64,000 nt of DNA from assembly GCA_009760855.2 (NCBI GenBank), contig WPIO01000035.1:2286001-2350000 (forward strand). Direction: 5' to 3'. The translations under genes were made by a program, and so were the position numbers. The notes beneath the pieces were generated by a model. That model had not been told where the DNA came from and did not search any database. It was given only the letters and a program-made list of their open reading frames with translations. Shown one piece after another: positions 53,643-63,334 of the stretch (positions are counted from its first letter, which is position 1; every line of letters begins with the position of its first letter). This DNA comes from Cristatella mucedo (Eukaryota > Bryozoa > Phylactolaemata > Cristatellidae).

Positions 53643-55017
53643 GAAAGGATACTTCTGCTGCAACAAATACGCCAGGCACGTGAGTACGGTTGAGGAAGGC
53701 AGCGCGCACCCGCTCCAGGAATCGGCGGCCGAAGGTCGAGCTTCCGATCAGCTGAGATGGACGATCGCCGAGGAGAAGATCCGAAAGGGGGGAAACGCGC
53801 CGCACGCAGTGAAGCCCAGGAGCCGAGCGGCGCCGCGCCATCACGGCACCGCTCGACGACGGCACGGCCGTCCTCCTCGCCGTTCAGTCCGCTCCGTGGA
53901 GTTAGGCGGCAGCATTCGCGCCCTCAGCGGGCAGCGGTCTAGCCGGAGGATGAGCGGCAACGCCTCTGCAGCGAGACGCCATCGCCGCCACGGCAGCAGC
54001 CACCGCACGGCAAGACGCAGAGCTCGAGGAGAGAGAAGCGGAGCGACGATCTGCCGCTCATCGGGCTTTGCCGAGCTCGCGTCCGAGATCGGGTCTCCTG
54101 CGACCGACGACTGGGTAGATGTAGATGTCGTGGCGCCGGAAGTCCGAGCGACTGTGGAGCTTCGAAATGTGCGTGCAAACGACAAAGAGTCGATCGCGTA
54201 CTTGGACGCTAGCCGGAGAGACACTCGTCAGCGACAGAGGCGCCGTCGTCAGAATGCTAAAACCGGTAAGTCATCGAGAACTGTCAAGTATTCGTCCAGA
54301 AGAACGTGCGGCCTAGAAGATATAGGCGATAGCCATGCGGAAACGATTTCTGCAGACCGCGTTGCTGCTGCTTCATCTAGCGCCAGCTCTCGCCAGCCGC
54401 ATTCCAGGCCGCACCGAAAACGTTCTAGTAGGTTGGAAAAGCTCGCGTCTGGCGGCGTCCCTGACGAGAATGCAGATCGTCGGCACATTCCTGATACGAA
54501 TGGTACCGTGGAAGACGAATTGGAGGGAAGCCGTGCAGCATTAGATGATTCTGCTTTACCAAGACGGAGCATTGGGATAGTTGACACACTGACCTACTCG
54601 ATTAGCCATCTGCGCAGTCAACTTCCCGAGCACTCACTTTCTGAAATGAGTTTGGGTCAAAAAAATGAATTAGCTGAAAGTAAGCCTGCACGCGGCGGTT
54701 CCAAAAGAAAATCCAGCCGACCGGAACATTCCAAGACCAAACAAAGAATGAGTCAAAAGCGGTCATCTCGCAGGAAACAGTATGAGATTCGTCGAAACGA
54801 AATTCTTGGACGCAGCTCAGCATCGGACACCGAACGCGAAGTTAGCGAAAAACTAACGGAATTTGGTGAGTTATTGCCGCATACCATTCTCGCAAACGCT
54901 GTATCTCTAGAAAGTGGCCAGCCGAAATCAGTCGAGCGCCACAAAAGATTATCTGAGAAGGCTTCGTCTTCAGTTACTCGTTCTAGCCGTCAGGTGAAGT
55001 ACAAAAAAACACCGTAA
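53643..55017 (+). CDS. Gene 2 exon 4: basic Arg/Ser-rich cytoplasmic tail
   Basis: The acceptor TTTTAAG at 53,642 restores the frame as R-KGYFCCNKYARHVSTVEE, placing two juxtamembrane cysteines (possible palmitoylation) right after the helix. The frame then stays open for 458 residues to TAA at 55,015-55,017. The first half is GC-rich and crowded with Arg (RRHRRHGSSHRTARRRARG; RQRQRRRRQNAK). One acidic insert reads TDDWVDVDVVAPEVRA. The second half is less GC-rich, with repeated Ser-Arg motifs (KSSRTVKYSSRR, KRSSRRKQYEIRR, RSSRQVKYKKTP). I find no kinase, death, TIR or ITAM/ITIM motif. Cautions: a strong donor (CAC/GTGAGT) lies at 53,679/53,680 and another (CCG/GTAAGT) at 54,265, so part of this frame could be intronic in some transcripts. 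Confidence 0.6.
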
Positions 55018-55560
55018 AACCTAAAACAAAAGCCTCACGTAATGTATTTGAAGTGAACTGCAGCGGTGATGGAACTATTGCTGCACTTCAGCATCTGCGT
55101 AAAGTTCGAAAGCTTTTCACAAAAACTCGTGCGTTGGTTGAAACTGTAGTTTTAAGACGAAGAATATCAGTCTTAGTCACACTTCTGGTGACATGGCAGT
55201 ACAAACGCCTCAGGTTCGTTGCAGAAAATAAAGTCCCATCGACGCCGGCATCTCTCCGGCCCTTTTCGAGATATCTGCCGATCTTGAACCTTTCGACGAG
55301 CAACTATTATCTCCGCTAACTTATTTTCTACGCAAGCTTCTTGTAGTCCTTAAGGATGATCGTATTTCCGGTAAAGGATGACTATCTTACAGTGGCGTTC
55401 AAACTGGTCCTATCGAGGATGCGGGTGGCTAGCGTCCATTACAGCATTAAGCAAGACGCCCAACTTTGGTGCTGTCACTTACTAAGGGAGCGTTCGCACC
55501 GACTGCTTCACAAAAGGAAGAGAAACTACTGCATTTAATGTTGCTGAATCGTAAATACGC
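55018..55560 (+). other. Coding-like sequence in shifting frames after the gene 2 stop
   Basis: Just past the stop, another frame reads KPKTKASRNVFEVNCSGDGT to 55,319. A third frame at about 55,220-55,375 reads SPIDAGISPALFEISADLEP, then FDEQLLSPLTYFLRKLLVVL. Further pieces appear near 55,440-55,545. These look protein-like and lie before a poly(A) signal. They could be the decayed or mis-assembled end of the tail, further small exons, or an unrelated fragment. Confidence 0.35.
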
Positions 55561-55678
55561 AAAATGAGATTGTACTCACTCTCTCTTCAATATCTTGTGT
55601 TCGAACGCTTTGCTTGTAATATGTGAACTATTTTTTATTCATGTCTATCAAAAAATATAATGTGGCCCCTTCGGTTGG

Positions 55679-55684
55679 AATAAA
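55679..55684 (+). other. Poly(A) signal AATAAA, gene 2
   Basis: AATAAA occurs 662 bases after the proposed stop, in a T/A-rich region. It is the best candidate for the gene 2 transcript end. Confidence 0.5.
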
Positions 55685-55689
55685 GAAAA

Positions 55690-56887
55690 ACTATCTGCTG
55701 GCGCACTCTGGTCTTGCCTGTACGGTCCCAATGTATGCGTATATGCGTCCTTCTGCTAAAGCTCTCAGGTAAATCGTCATAAATCTTTATAAGCCGATAT
55801 CAGATGAGCAGATTTTCTAAGAATGCACCATACATTTGTCACTACTAATTTACTTTTTTTTCTGCACGCTACTGAGCTTAAACAGAGAAAGATTGCTCTT
55901 TCCAGCACCATTCAGTAAGCTTTTATGTACAGCAAACCAGCGCAATGAGTTACCATTCAGTAGGAAAGTTTGCTTAGCTTTACGATCTTAGAACATATCA
56001 CAGTTTCGTTTTCACCAGTTTGATAGCTGCTTTACATGAAGCAATCCTTTAATGATGGGCATGCATCTTTAACTTCACACCACTCGAGGCAGTAATTGCC
56101 TTCTACAGCAGAGGTTTAAACTTAAGAAAAGTTGAGAGGTGCCTTTCAAGTTGGATGCTGAGGAACGTGAAGGACGGCTCAGTGCCTTTCTTGAAAGCAT
56201 AACGTAGCTAGCGAGCCTTACACTTCGCAGCCACGTTTCTTCTCATTTTTAAGCTGTTAGCTTGAAGCACAGCTAAATAATCGGTAAAGCAGCCCTCAAA
56301 ACACGCAGATATGCCGCCGAGAAACGAACACAATTACAATCAATTCTGCGTTTACCTAAGAAAGCTGCCAAGGCATATTCGCAGAAAACCTAGCCTCTGC
56401 TCTTCCGCCATCAGATTCAGTGGTATCTGACAAAAATAAAGTCTTAAAGGGCATTGCTAAACATAAAGCTCCTATAACTTGAGATCAGGTACGAACTAAG
56501 AACAAGCTATTATTTGCTGAGACATAATTCACGGTCAATTTTTCAGCTTATGGTTCTGCGACACTAAACGATTTTTTACCAACCGAGTTCATGCCAATGC
56601 ACTGTCATGACATGACAGAAAATTGCGTTTTCAGCTTGATCTGATTATAAATATCTAAATATTATTAAATATGCTAAAACATTAATGGGTCAATTTCGCG
56701 ACGTAATCGCATCTTATTCTCATTAGTTATTTCCCGCCAATGACGCGGCGGCGGAAGAGACGTAACAATTTATTCATTTCGTTCATGCATCATTGCAGGA
56801 TTTCTTAGATTAAACATTTAATGGGCATTTGGATTGACTTACTGTTAGCATCTCGTGTCAACTTGGTCAACAATCGGACCAAAAGTG
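55690..56887. other. No gene recognised
   Basis: About 1.2 kb of AT-rich intergenic sequence with no supportable feature. Confidence 0.5.
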
Positions 56888-57229
56888 TCAACGATGGTGG
56901 CGACCGTGCAGGCGGACCAGAAATGTCGATTGCGGCAGCCACCGAGTTGAGGCACGCACGAGCCGCAACCTTTGCATCCGGTTTCTCGTCCGAGAGCGAA
57001 AGCTGGCCAAAGCAATTTCGTCCGTCACATTTTTACAATTCACTTCACCTGTGCCTGCAGTACAATTTCCACCACTGGCCGACGGCATTTTGCTGAGCCT
57101 TTCGGGGGCTATGTCTGCCACTCTCAAGAGAGGGTCATTGACTACTTGACTCCTTGCTGACTCAACGCGGAGCTGAGCTTTGGGATCTGCAATTGAATTG
57201 CAGACGCAATAAGCTAGCACCGCGTGCAC
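56888..57229 (-). CDS. Unassigned minus-strand open frame (possible exon)
   Basis: A 113-codon frame in a GC- and CpG-richer patch, without an ATG at its start. It includes KMPSASGGNCTAGTGEVNCK and NVTDEIALASFRSRTRNRM. The two cysteines and the NVT sequon hint at a secreted product, but no family is recognised and the splice context is unclear. The plus strand is open here too, which is common in GC-rich DNA. Confidence 0.2.
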   Translation of the reverse strand: MHAVLAYCVCNSIADPKAQLRVESARSQVVNDPLLRVADIAPERLSKMPSASGGNCTAGTGEVNCKNVTDEIALASFRSRTRNRMQRLRLVRASTRWLPQSTFLVRLHGRHHR

Positions 57230-58489
57230 CTATAAATTTGAGCGGTCTCACAATGGCCTTACCGTTTTTTCCTGGCGCTCGTGAAAGCATGGCACTGAAT
57301 GAGCAAAGGAACATCCATAGAGTAACACTAAGATCGCACGCGCACGCTTCTGCAAAAACTCCTTCGCACAAAATCCCGCACTTTTAACTGTCTAGACCTC
57401 ATTGCCCGGAGACTAGCAACGTCTGAAATAGCACCTTCAAGCTAACTGTGCAAATCGATTGTATGGGTACCAGTAAAGTGCGGATGCATTATCACGTTAT
57501 AAATCTAGCGTGCCTGCCGCTAATGAACAAGTCCAAGCACTCGCCGTATAGCTACCTATTCCCTTGTGCGAGTAGCATTTGCACAGTTAGCAAGCTGACA
57601 GATAACTCGACAGGCATGGAAAGTACAATAAGCTAAGTGCCCAGAAAAAGAACAGACCTCTTGAGCATTACACAGATTTCTTAATAATATTTATGACTAT
57701 TGCTATCAGTAAATCCCTTAGCAATCTTTTACTATGGCTATTTTAGATGCCGCCAATCTCGGAATATATATTTGTATACATTGATTCATAAATTATAAAA
57801 AGAAGCTCTTTTTGCGGTGCACCCCAGTCATTTTAGCCGAATTCAAAGTTTATTGTTTGGATTCATCGAGCCAAATTAGACATGCTCACCCATACTAGCT
57901 AAATTAACGAAACCATGACCGCTCTGTCTGGCTACTCTGCCTTGCTATAAACTACGGAAAATACTCGTACCAAGTATAGCCTTCACGTATAAAAGAAAAA
58001 CTAATATATTAATTATAAGCCATTCTAATATCAGTATAGTACAACTAAATCTCGTAAGTATTTGAAGCCATGACACGTTAATGGTGATGCAAAGAGACAA
58101 AACACATGAGGTGCTTAAGAGATGGGCTTCTAGTTCCGTATAAAGTATGATGATTTCATAAGATGTAAAGAAATGCCATTCGGCTTCTAACCCATTCACT
58201 ACTTAGAAACTAAGGAATTGAGTCTACGGTAATAAAGTAAAATAAGAACTAGGATACTGTAGAACTTTGCACACCCTTTTCAAGAGAGTCAAAATGCATA
58301 GACAAGAAGAAGAACGAGAAAATGGTGACAGAAGTCAATCCGAGAAGTCGCAAATGCGTGATATCATTTGGCCTCGGAACACATAAATAGTAGGCTTTCA
58401 TTTATTTATGTGAAGCTTAACTAAATTTTGGCAGGCACGATGGAGGATATTATGCAGAGATGAGTGTTAGGAAATGTCATACCGAACCT
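57230..58489. other. No gene recognised
   Basis: About 1.26 kb with no convincing exon or repeat. Confidence 0.5.
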
Positions 58490-58496
58490 ATACATC

Positions 58497-58575
58497 CGGT
58501 AGCTCAGTTGGATGACTGAAGACACTTGTAGTCAGAGCGATAAGATTTCGGGTTTGATTTCGTTCAGCAGCTACA
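58497..58575 (+). mobile_element. tRNA-like sequence, probably a SINE head
   Basis: GGTAGCTCAGTTGGATGAC matches an A box and its surroundings, and TTTCGGGTTTGATTTC (58,552-58,567) is a B-box variant. The cloverleaf is not sound and the spacing is long, so this is more likely a SINE or tRNA pseudogene than a working tRNA gene. Confidence 0.45.
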
Positions 58576-59127
58576 AGGCATTCGCTAGATACTATGGCAA
58601 ATTAGTATTTAAATTGGATTTTTTAGCTTCTGAACACCAGGATATTGTCTATTCAGCATTGGAGTAAGAGTTGAGGCGAATAAATAATCAAACCACAATC
58701 TTCCGCTACCCAAAATGCATCGACTTCTAAGCCAGTTTACGAGAACTAAAGCCTTTAAACTCAATCTTTTTAACTGAAAATATTGGCCTGATTCGACATG
58801 TTTGCAATGTACATGGAAGCCCTCAGCCAACTTAAATCGCTTAACCAGCTAAATCTCAAAATAGCTGAACGCGCCCATGCTCAGTGTGTATCATTCCAGC
58901 GATGCATGGTCACGGCGAATCCTGTAAGTAAACAGCTCAATCTAACTGCTTTTTTGAATTTTATTAAATTATAAAAATGTTTAGTATTGTTGCATTATTT
59001 TTTTTAATTATTTTTTAATTGGTCTTACTTTTTCTTTCATTAATTTTATTTCAATCTAACTGCTTACCTAAATTTAAGAATATAGCCGCCGGTGATTCCA
59101 CTACATAGGCAATGGCGAGAATCGTAG
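58576..59127. other. No gene recognised
   Basis: About 550 bases, AT-rich, with T-rich runs at about 58,990-59,060. Confidence 0.5.
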
Positions 59128-61535
59128 CCAGGGGTGGGCTGGGGGAACAGATGTCACCGGGCTCGATGGCCAAGAGGGGCCAAAAAGCTAAACGGATTAA
59201 GCATGATATTGTTTTTTAATTTATGTGAGAATACCAGTCTTGAAATATAACAAGTCCTCGTTTCAGTGAACTTGACTATTTCTGGCTGAGCTAGTTAAGC
59301 ATGTTTACAGACTTTGACCAAGCTGTAGCTTTGTGCTATGGCGGCATACCCTCGATGACACTGAAGCACCAAGATTGCTTATACCGCCGAGTATTCGGCG
59401 GGCGCTCACAACGAAACAAGCACACGGCCGTTCATCCCTCCGTCCACGTTCTAGCTGGTCTCCTCATCCGCTCGCCCCATCCTGCCTGCCACAGGCTGGC
59501 TGCGTCGCACCAAGGGCTTCATTCTATGGCTCCAGCCTATCTTTCAGATATACTACCTAATCAGGCCAAGCATCTTACCACCAGCTTTTCGGAATCCAAC
59601 AGTCTAGAAATACCTCGTACAAACCTTAAATCCTTTGGAGACCGTGCATTTAGTTCGTATGCTCCCACAGCCTGGAACTCCCTCCCGACCTGCGTCAGAA
59701 CATCCCCCGACCTGACCACATTTAAAAGGAACCTAAAAACATACCTATTTAGGACAGCATTTAGCGGGTCCCTGTGATTCGTCCTTTATGTGCTTATGCG
59801 TGCTGACACTGTGCATGCTGCCACTAACCACATTCGCATGCTGACCCTGTGCATGTCACCCCTAACCATATTATTCATTTCGTTTGTTTTTCAAGCATGA
59901 TTTTACTTACCATTCAATTGCATTTCACTTTGCAGCAAATGTAAAGCGCCTAGAGAGAGATTAAGTTCTCTGAGGGCGCTTTATCAAGTTAATTATTATT
60001 ATTATTATTAAGGGCCATTCCGGCCTGCTGTGCCTCATCAAGGGCCAGCCAGCGTGCCGGCGCTGAGCACACTATTAGATCACACAAGTAGGCTTACTTA
60101 ACTCGCTGTGCTAAGACAATGCAGCAGTCATTTCTGGCCATTTATCGGGTGTCCAAAAGAGAATACCGTCCAGGCATGACAAGGCAATTGTTATACACTG
60201 TGATATGCACTGTTTGAACCTGCAAAAGTTCGTGCTGCAAGTCAAGATTCCGTTGGCATATCTTTTTTTCGTCAATAGAGACCACCTAATTATTATTTTT
60301 TAATATCAACTCGGAAGTGGACGGAACTGAAGAAATTCTTAGCCATCACACTCAAACGTGACTCGGCAACAAGGTTTGGTGCAATATTGGAAGCTATATA
60401 AGCCATTGATGATGGGCTGAACAGCATTGTAGTTCTTTTGGAGCAACTGTGTGAGGACACATGTGGAATACTTGAAACAAGAAATGAAGCTGGAAGTCTC
60501 CTACATTGTATTCTGAACTTAAAGTGTTCTCATCTGTTTCAACTTTGGTACAACGTCTTAAGGAAGATTGACCGCATTCAGAAAAGACTGCAGGATCCAA
60601 AGATTAACTTCAAAGAAGCTTCTTGTGACCCCCACACTCTTGAAATTGAGTTGTCAATATTTCGAGAATACCTGTGCCAAGAATCACTACCAGATACCAA
60701 AAATAGGTGCGAATTATGAGGAGTTTTAGTTGAACAAAGAATCCACCGAATGACACAAATTCCTGCGGAAATCTAAAAATATGTTGGTTTCACAGCAGAA
60801 GTGATTTCAAAATTAATGAAGGACAGCATAGACTTTCTCTGACAAGAAATTACAACTAGGTTTTCCAGGTTCACAGATCTTGACGCCTAATTTCGTTTTG
60901 TTGAAAGTTGAGAAGCTTTTGAAGACACGTGACCACACTTAATCTACCAACGATGTCTAGATTGTGAATGCTTTAATAGTTCAGACGCTGATGGAACAAA
61001 GATGTACATCGAAACATGTGACTGAAAAATGCTTCTTGCCACGCGTCACGATTCATAGACACTATCAAAACTCGTGTCTTTCATTGTCAGTTATGGAGGA
61101 GATGAGTTTCCTAATTTGAGAGTTGCCTTGCAAGTTCTTATCACCATAGCTGTATCAGTAGCCAGTTGTGAACGTCCTTTTAGCAAGCTGAGGATAATCC
61201 TGTCTTATCTGAGAGCATCATTTGGGCAAGATCGACTCTCTGACTTGGCCTTGTTAAGCATAGAAAAAGAGACACTAGAAAATATTGACATTCAAACTGT
61301 AATAGACCAGTTCACCACGTTCGAGGCCAGATAAATTCAATAAGTTAAAGCTGCGATAGCTACCTTGTACCTACCTCTAATATAATTAATAAATCTTTCT
61401 CGACTCGATATGTGTTTTTTGCATTTCACCTGCTGTGGAGCTATTTTGCAGCAATTTTTTACAAAGGTAGGGACGCCATTTGTAGCTTTGTCCCTGGGCT
61501 CTGGAAGGTCTCACCACACCTCTGGTAATGGCCGA
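59128..61535 (+). mobile_element. hAT transposon relic (ZMYM1/DUF4371-like transposase)
   Basis: The coding remnant runs at 60,318-61,334 in one frame. It reads LKKFLAITLKRDSATRFGAI (matching the LKRLSDTRW region of ZMYM1-like hAT proteins), ETRNEAGSLLHCILNLK, and at the end FPNLRVALQVLITIAVSVAS, CERPFSKLRIILSYLRASFG and DRLSDLALLSIEKETLENID, the hAT C-terminal dimerisation domain. Nine in-frame stops interrupt it without a net frame change, so it is dead. The outer limits are tentative: CAGGGGTGGGCTGGGGGAAC near 59,130 and its rough complement CACCACACCTCTG near 61,519-61,531 may be the terminal repeats. No good 8-bp duplication is visible. Confidence 0.72.
59518..60009 (+). mobile_element. 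LINE insertion within the hAT relic, 6-bp target duplication
   Basis: A short, 5'-truncated LINE: HSMAPAYLSDILPNQAKH, SESNSLEIPRTNLKSFGDRA, YAPTAWNSLPTCVRTSPDLT, then the 3' UTR. The terminal double hairpin has AAAGCGCC at 59,943-59,950 pairing with GGCGCTTT at 59,975-59,982, followed by an (ATT)n tail. AAGGGC lies on both sides (59,512-59,517 and 60,010-60,015), a clear target-site duplication. It closely matches 29,222-30,256. Confidence 0.93.
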
Positions 61536-61704
61536 TGAATTCAAACTCGAGCTTGACTTTGTTTTCAGCAGAACCTGTAAGATGGTCACCTGCTGCGGTT
61601 GCCAGCCAATCACCCGTCACCGTCACTGGATGCGGCTTCAGCCAATTATAACTGACTGAAAGTAAAAAGATTGTCATCACGCTTTCGCACAGCGATCCTA
61701 AATT
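61536..61704. other. Flank of the hAT relic: nothing recognised
   Basis: A short stretch with no feature; chance minus-strand frames only. Confidence 0.4.
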
Positions 61705-62079
61705 TTGGAATCAGTTTCCCCCGAAAGCAGCACTGCGGTAATTATTGCACGGACGGACTTGCAGGCACAAAAGTACAACTTTTCTTTTGAAGTTTTAGCT
61801 TGCAGCATGCGGGAAATGATAGCAGACGATCGGCATAGACTCGAGTCTAGCTACGATGTGCTCGCGCCGCCCAGCAGCCGGCTCAGGGGAGACGTAAAGG
61901 CTCAAGACGCGTATCCGGATCCGACCACACTCAAGCACGGTGCCGGCGCAGGTTCAGTTGCTATCGCTGCTCGCCGGCGGCTGACCACTGAGCTAATGAC
62001 GCTCTCCAGAGACGAAGACTTTTCAGCATGTGCCCCGATAGTCGTTCGATTGTGCACCAGCTCGCAGATCCTCACGTAG
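61705..62079 (+). CDS. Unassigned open frame (124 codons, GC-rich)
   Basis: Open from a TTG; the first ATG is internal (CSMREMIADDRHRLESSYDV). It ends LCTSSQILT then TAG. No family is recognised. On the minus strand, TTAGCTCAGTGGTCAGC near 62,000 resembles a tRNA A box, so part of it may be SINE-derived. A real gene is not established. Confidence 0.2.
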   Translation: MESVSPESSTAVIIARTDLQAQKYNFSFEVLACSMREMIADDRHRLESSYDVLAPPSSRLRGDVKAQDAYPDPTTLKHGAGAGSVAIAARRRLTTELMTLSRDEDFSACAPIVVRLCTSSQILT

Positions 62080-62381
62080 CATGCACACTAGAATCTTTTG
62101 CGAAGCCATCAGTCATATCCTTTTGCATATAATTTTGCATCATGTTACCTATGTCCTGTAATTCTACTCATCTTTTCACATATATCTGTTTATCTTTCTC
62201 TCCTGACTCACCCTGTGGGACTCCCGTTTACTGGCCAGTGCAGGATTTTCCTAACTTCAAATTTCTGACGAGCTTAGAACTCGGAGTCTGAGACAACTAA
62301 GACCCGTTGTAAAGTGTATACATATATATAAGTATTATTTTATGTTTCCATTATTCTATAAGTTTATATAATTTATCCGCA
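62080..62381. other. No gene recognised
   Basis: AT-rich, with a TATATATA run near 62,323. Nothing else is visible. Confidence 0.5.
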
Positions 62382-62681
62382 GTGCGCCAGAAATTACGTG
62401 TTTGTAAGCATAAGATGCTCGCTGCATGTGCCCGTCATGCTGACCGACTACGCTACCTCCGCATACCATCCCGTCTGCATTGGCTTCCTAGCCCAGCGTC
62501 TCGCGCCAAATCTGCATCAGCTCACGCCGTCCTGTCGGCATGTGCCTGCGAGCCCGAGTCGTTCTCTCGGTATGTGCCTCCCTCCGTGCCCGAGCCGTCC
62601 GAAATGACAGTTTTGCTGCTGGCCTATAGCGACGCCTTGAAAAATTTCTGGATATGGCTTAACTTGATGTGCAGTGATTGA
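62382..62681 (+). CDS. Unassigned open frame (about 100 codons)
   Basis: It follows an acceptor-like AATTTATCCGCAG (ending 62,382). It reads KLRVCKHKMLAACARHADRL, then PSRLHWLPSPASRAKSASAH and a Ser/Pro-rich end. SRLHWLP is faintly like the LINE LHWLPV block, so a decayed LINE of another lineage is possible. No firm call. Confidence 0.18.
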   Translation: MRQKLRVCKHKMLAACARHADRLRYLRIPSRLHWLPSPASRAKSASAHAVLSACACEPESFSRYVPPSVPEPSEMTVLLLAYSDALKNFWIWLNLMCSD

Positions 62682-62839
62682 CAACAGCACTTTCTGAGTG
62701 TCTCCAAACGACTTCCTTTTTATGTTTCTCTTCTTTACAGAAAACTTAATTGGATGTGACCCGTCCTTTTTGTGATGATGCGCTTAGTGTTAGGGCTGTC
62801 TTACTGGCAACGTGACGAGAAAACTTATACTACTAATGC

Positions 62840-63105
62840 TAATAAGAATAATACATTTTTTATAGCACCCTGGGGGAACTCAATCTCTTTCTAGGCACTT
62901 GACTTTTGCACAACTTCGCACAACCGTCTTGGAAGCTCGTCGAGTGGTACCATTTAACGTCTCTGCGAACCTCCGGCCACGGTCACCGTACTTCGACGTC
63001 CTCAGTAACAACTTGAAACTTGCATAGTTCTCTCTAAGGTTTTCAGAGTTATCCATGGGAGACGGTTTCTTACGATCATTATAAAGCAGCATGGTTTCGA
63101 GGCTC
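62840..63105 (-). mobile_element. LINE 3' fragment, internally deleted
   Basis: The complement of the terminal hairpin lies at about 62,865-62,905 (CTGGGGGAACTCAATCTCTT, then CTAGGCACTT) with an ATT-like tail before it. The minus strand upstream reads LLRTSKYGDRGRRFAETLNG, related to the KSFGDRAFS region. The 3' UTR between them is missing, which may mark a separate subfamily. Confidence 0.55.
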
Positions 63106-63334
63106 CTTTTTTGAACAGTCCGCCAATCAGCACCATTGTGATAGTGATTGCAGGCGATCCCTATAGCCTCGTATTGGCCAACCGCATTGTTGCTGAAGAA
63201 AAGTCCATCATGCCGACTAAAAAAACTGTTTCAAATTTACCGAAGCTTTCTCTTATCTGTTACTGGCACTTTCATCTAATAACTTTCGCTTCTGCTTCTG
63301 GAGCTTACATTTAATAATAATGATAGTGATCATG
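63106..63334. other. No gene recognised
   Basis: A short spacer between two LINE pieces with no feature. Confidence 0.4.

Noticed and set aside
53757-53942. ATG-started second frame (MDDRRGEDPKGGKRAARSEA...) overlapping the gene 2 tail
   Set aside because: GC-rich sequence gives open frames in all phases. This one is short, ends in a stop without a matching splice site, and the longer frame continues from the membrane exon.
53638-54587. Long minus-strand frames (up to 127 codons) opposite the gene 2 tail
   Set aside because: Shadows of the GC-rich plus-strand frame; no splice context or motif.
58497-58575. Functional tRNA gene
   Set aside because: A- and B-box words are present, but no sound cloverleaf, acceptor stem or T-run terminator could be drawn; listed instead as a SINE head.
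61980-62020. tRNA-like A box on the minus strand (TTAGCTCAGTGGTCAGC)
   Set aside because: No B box at the right distance; a single box is not enough.
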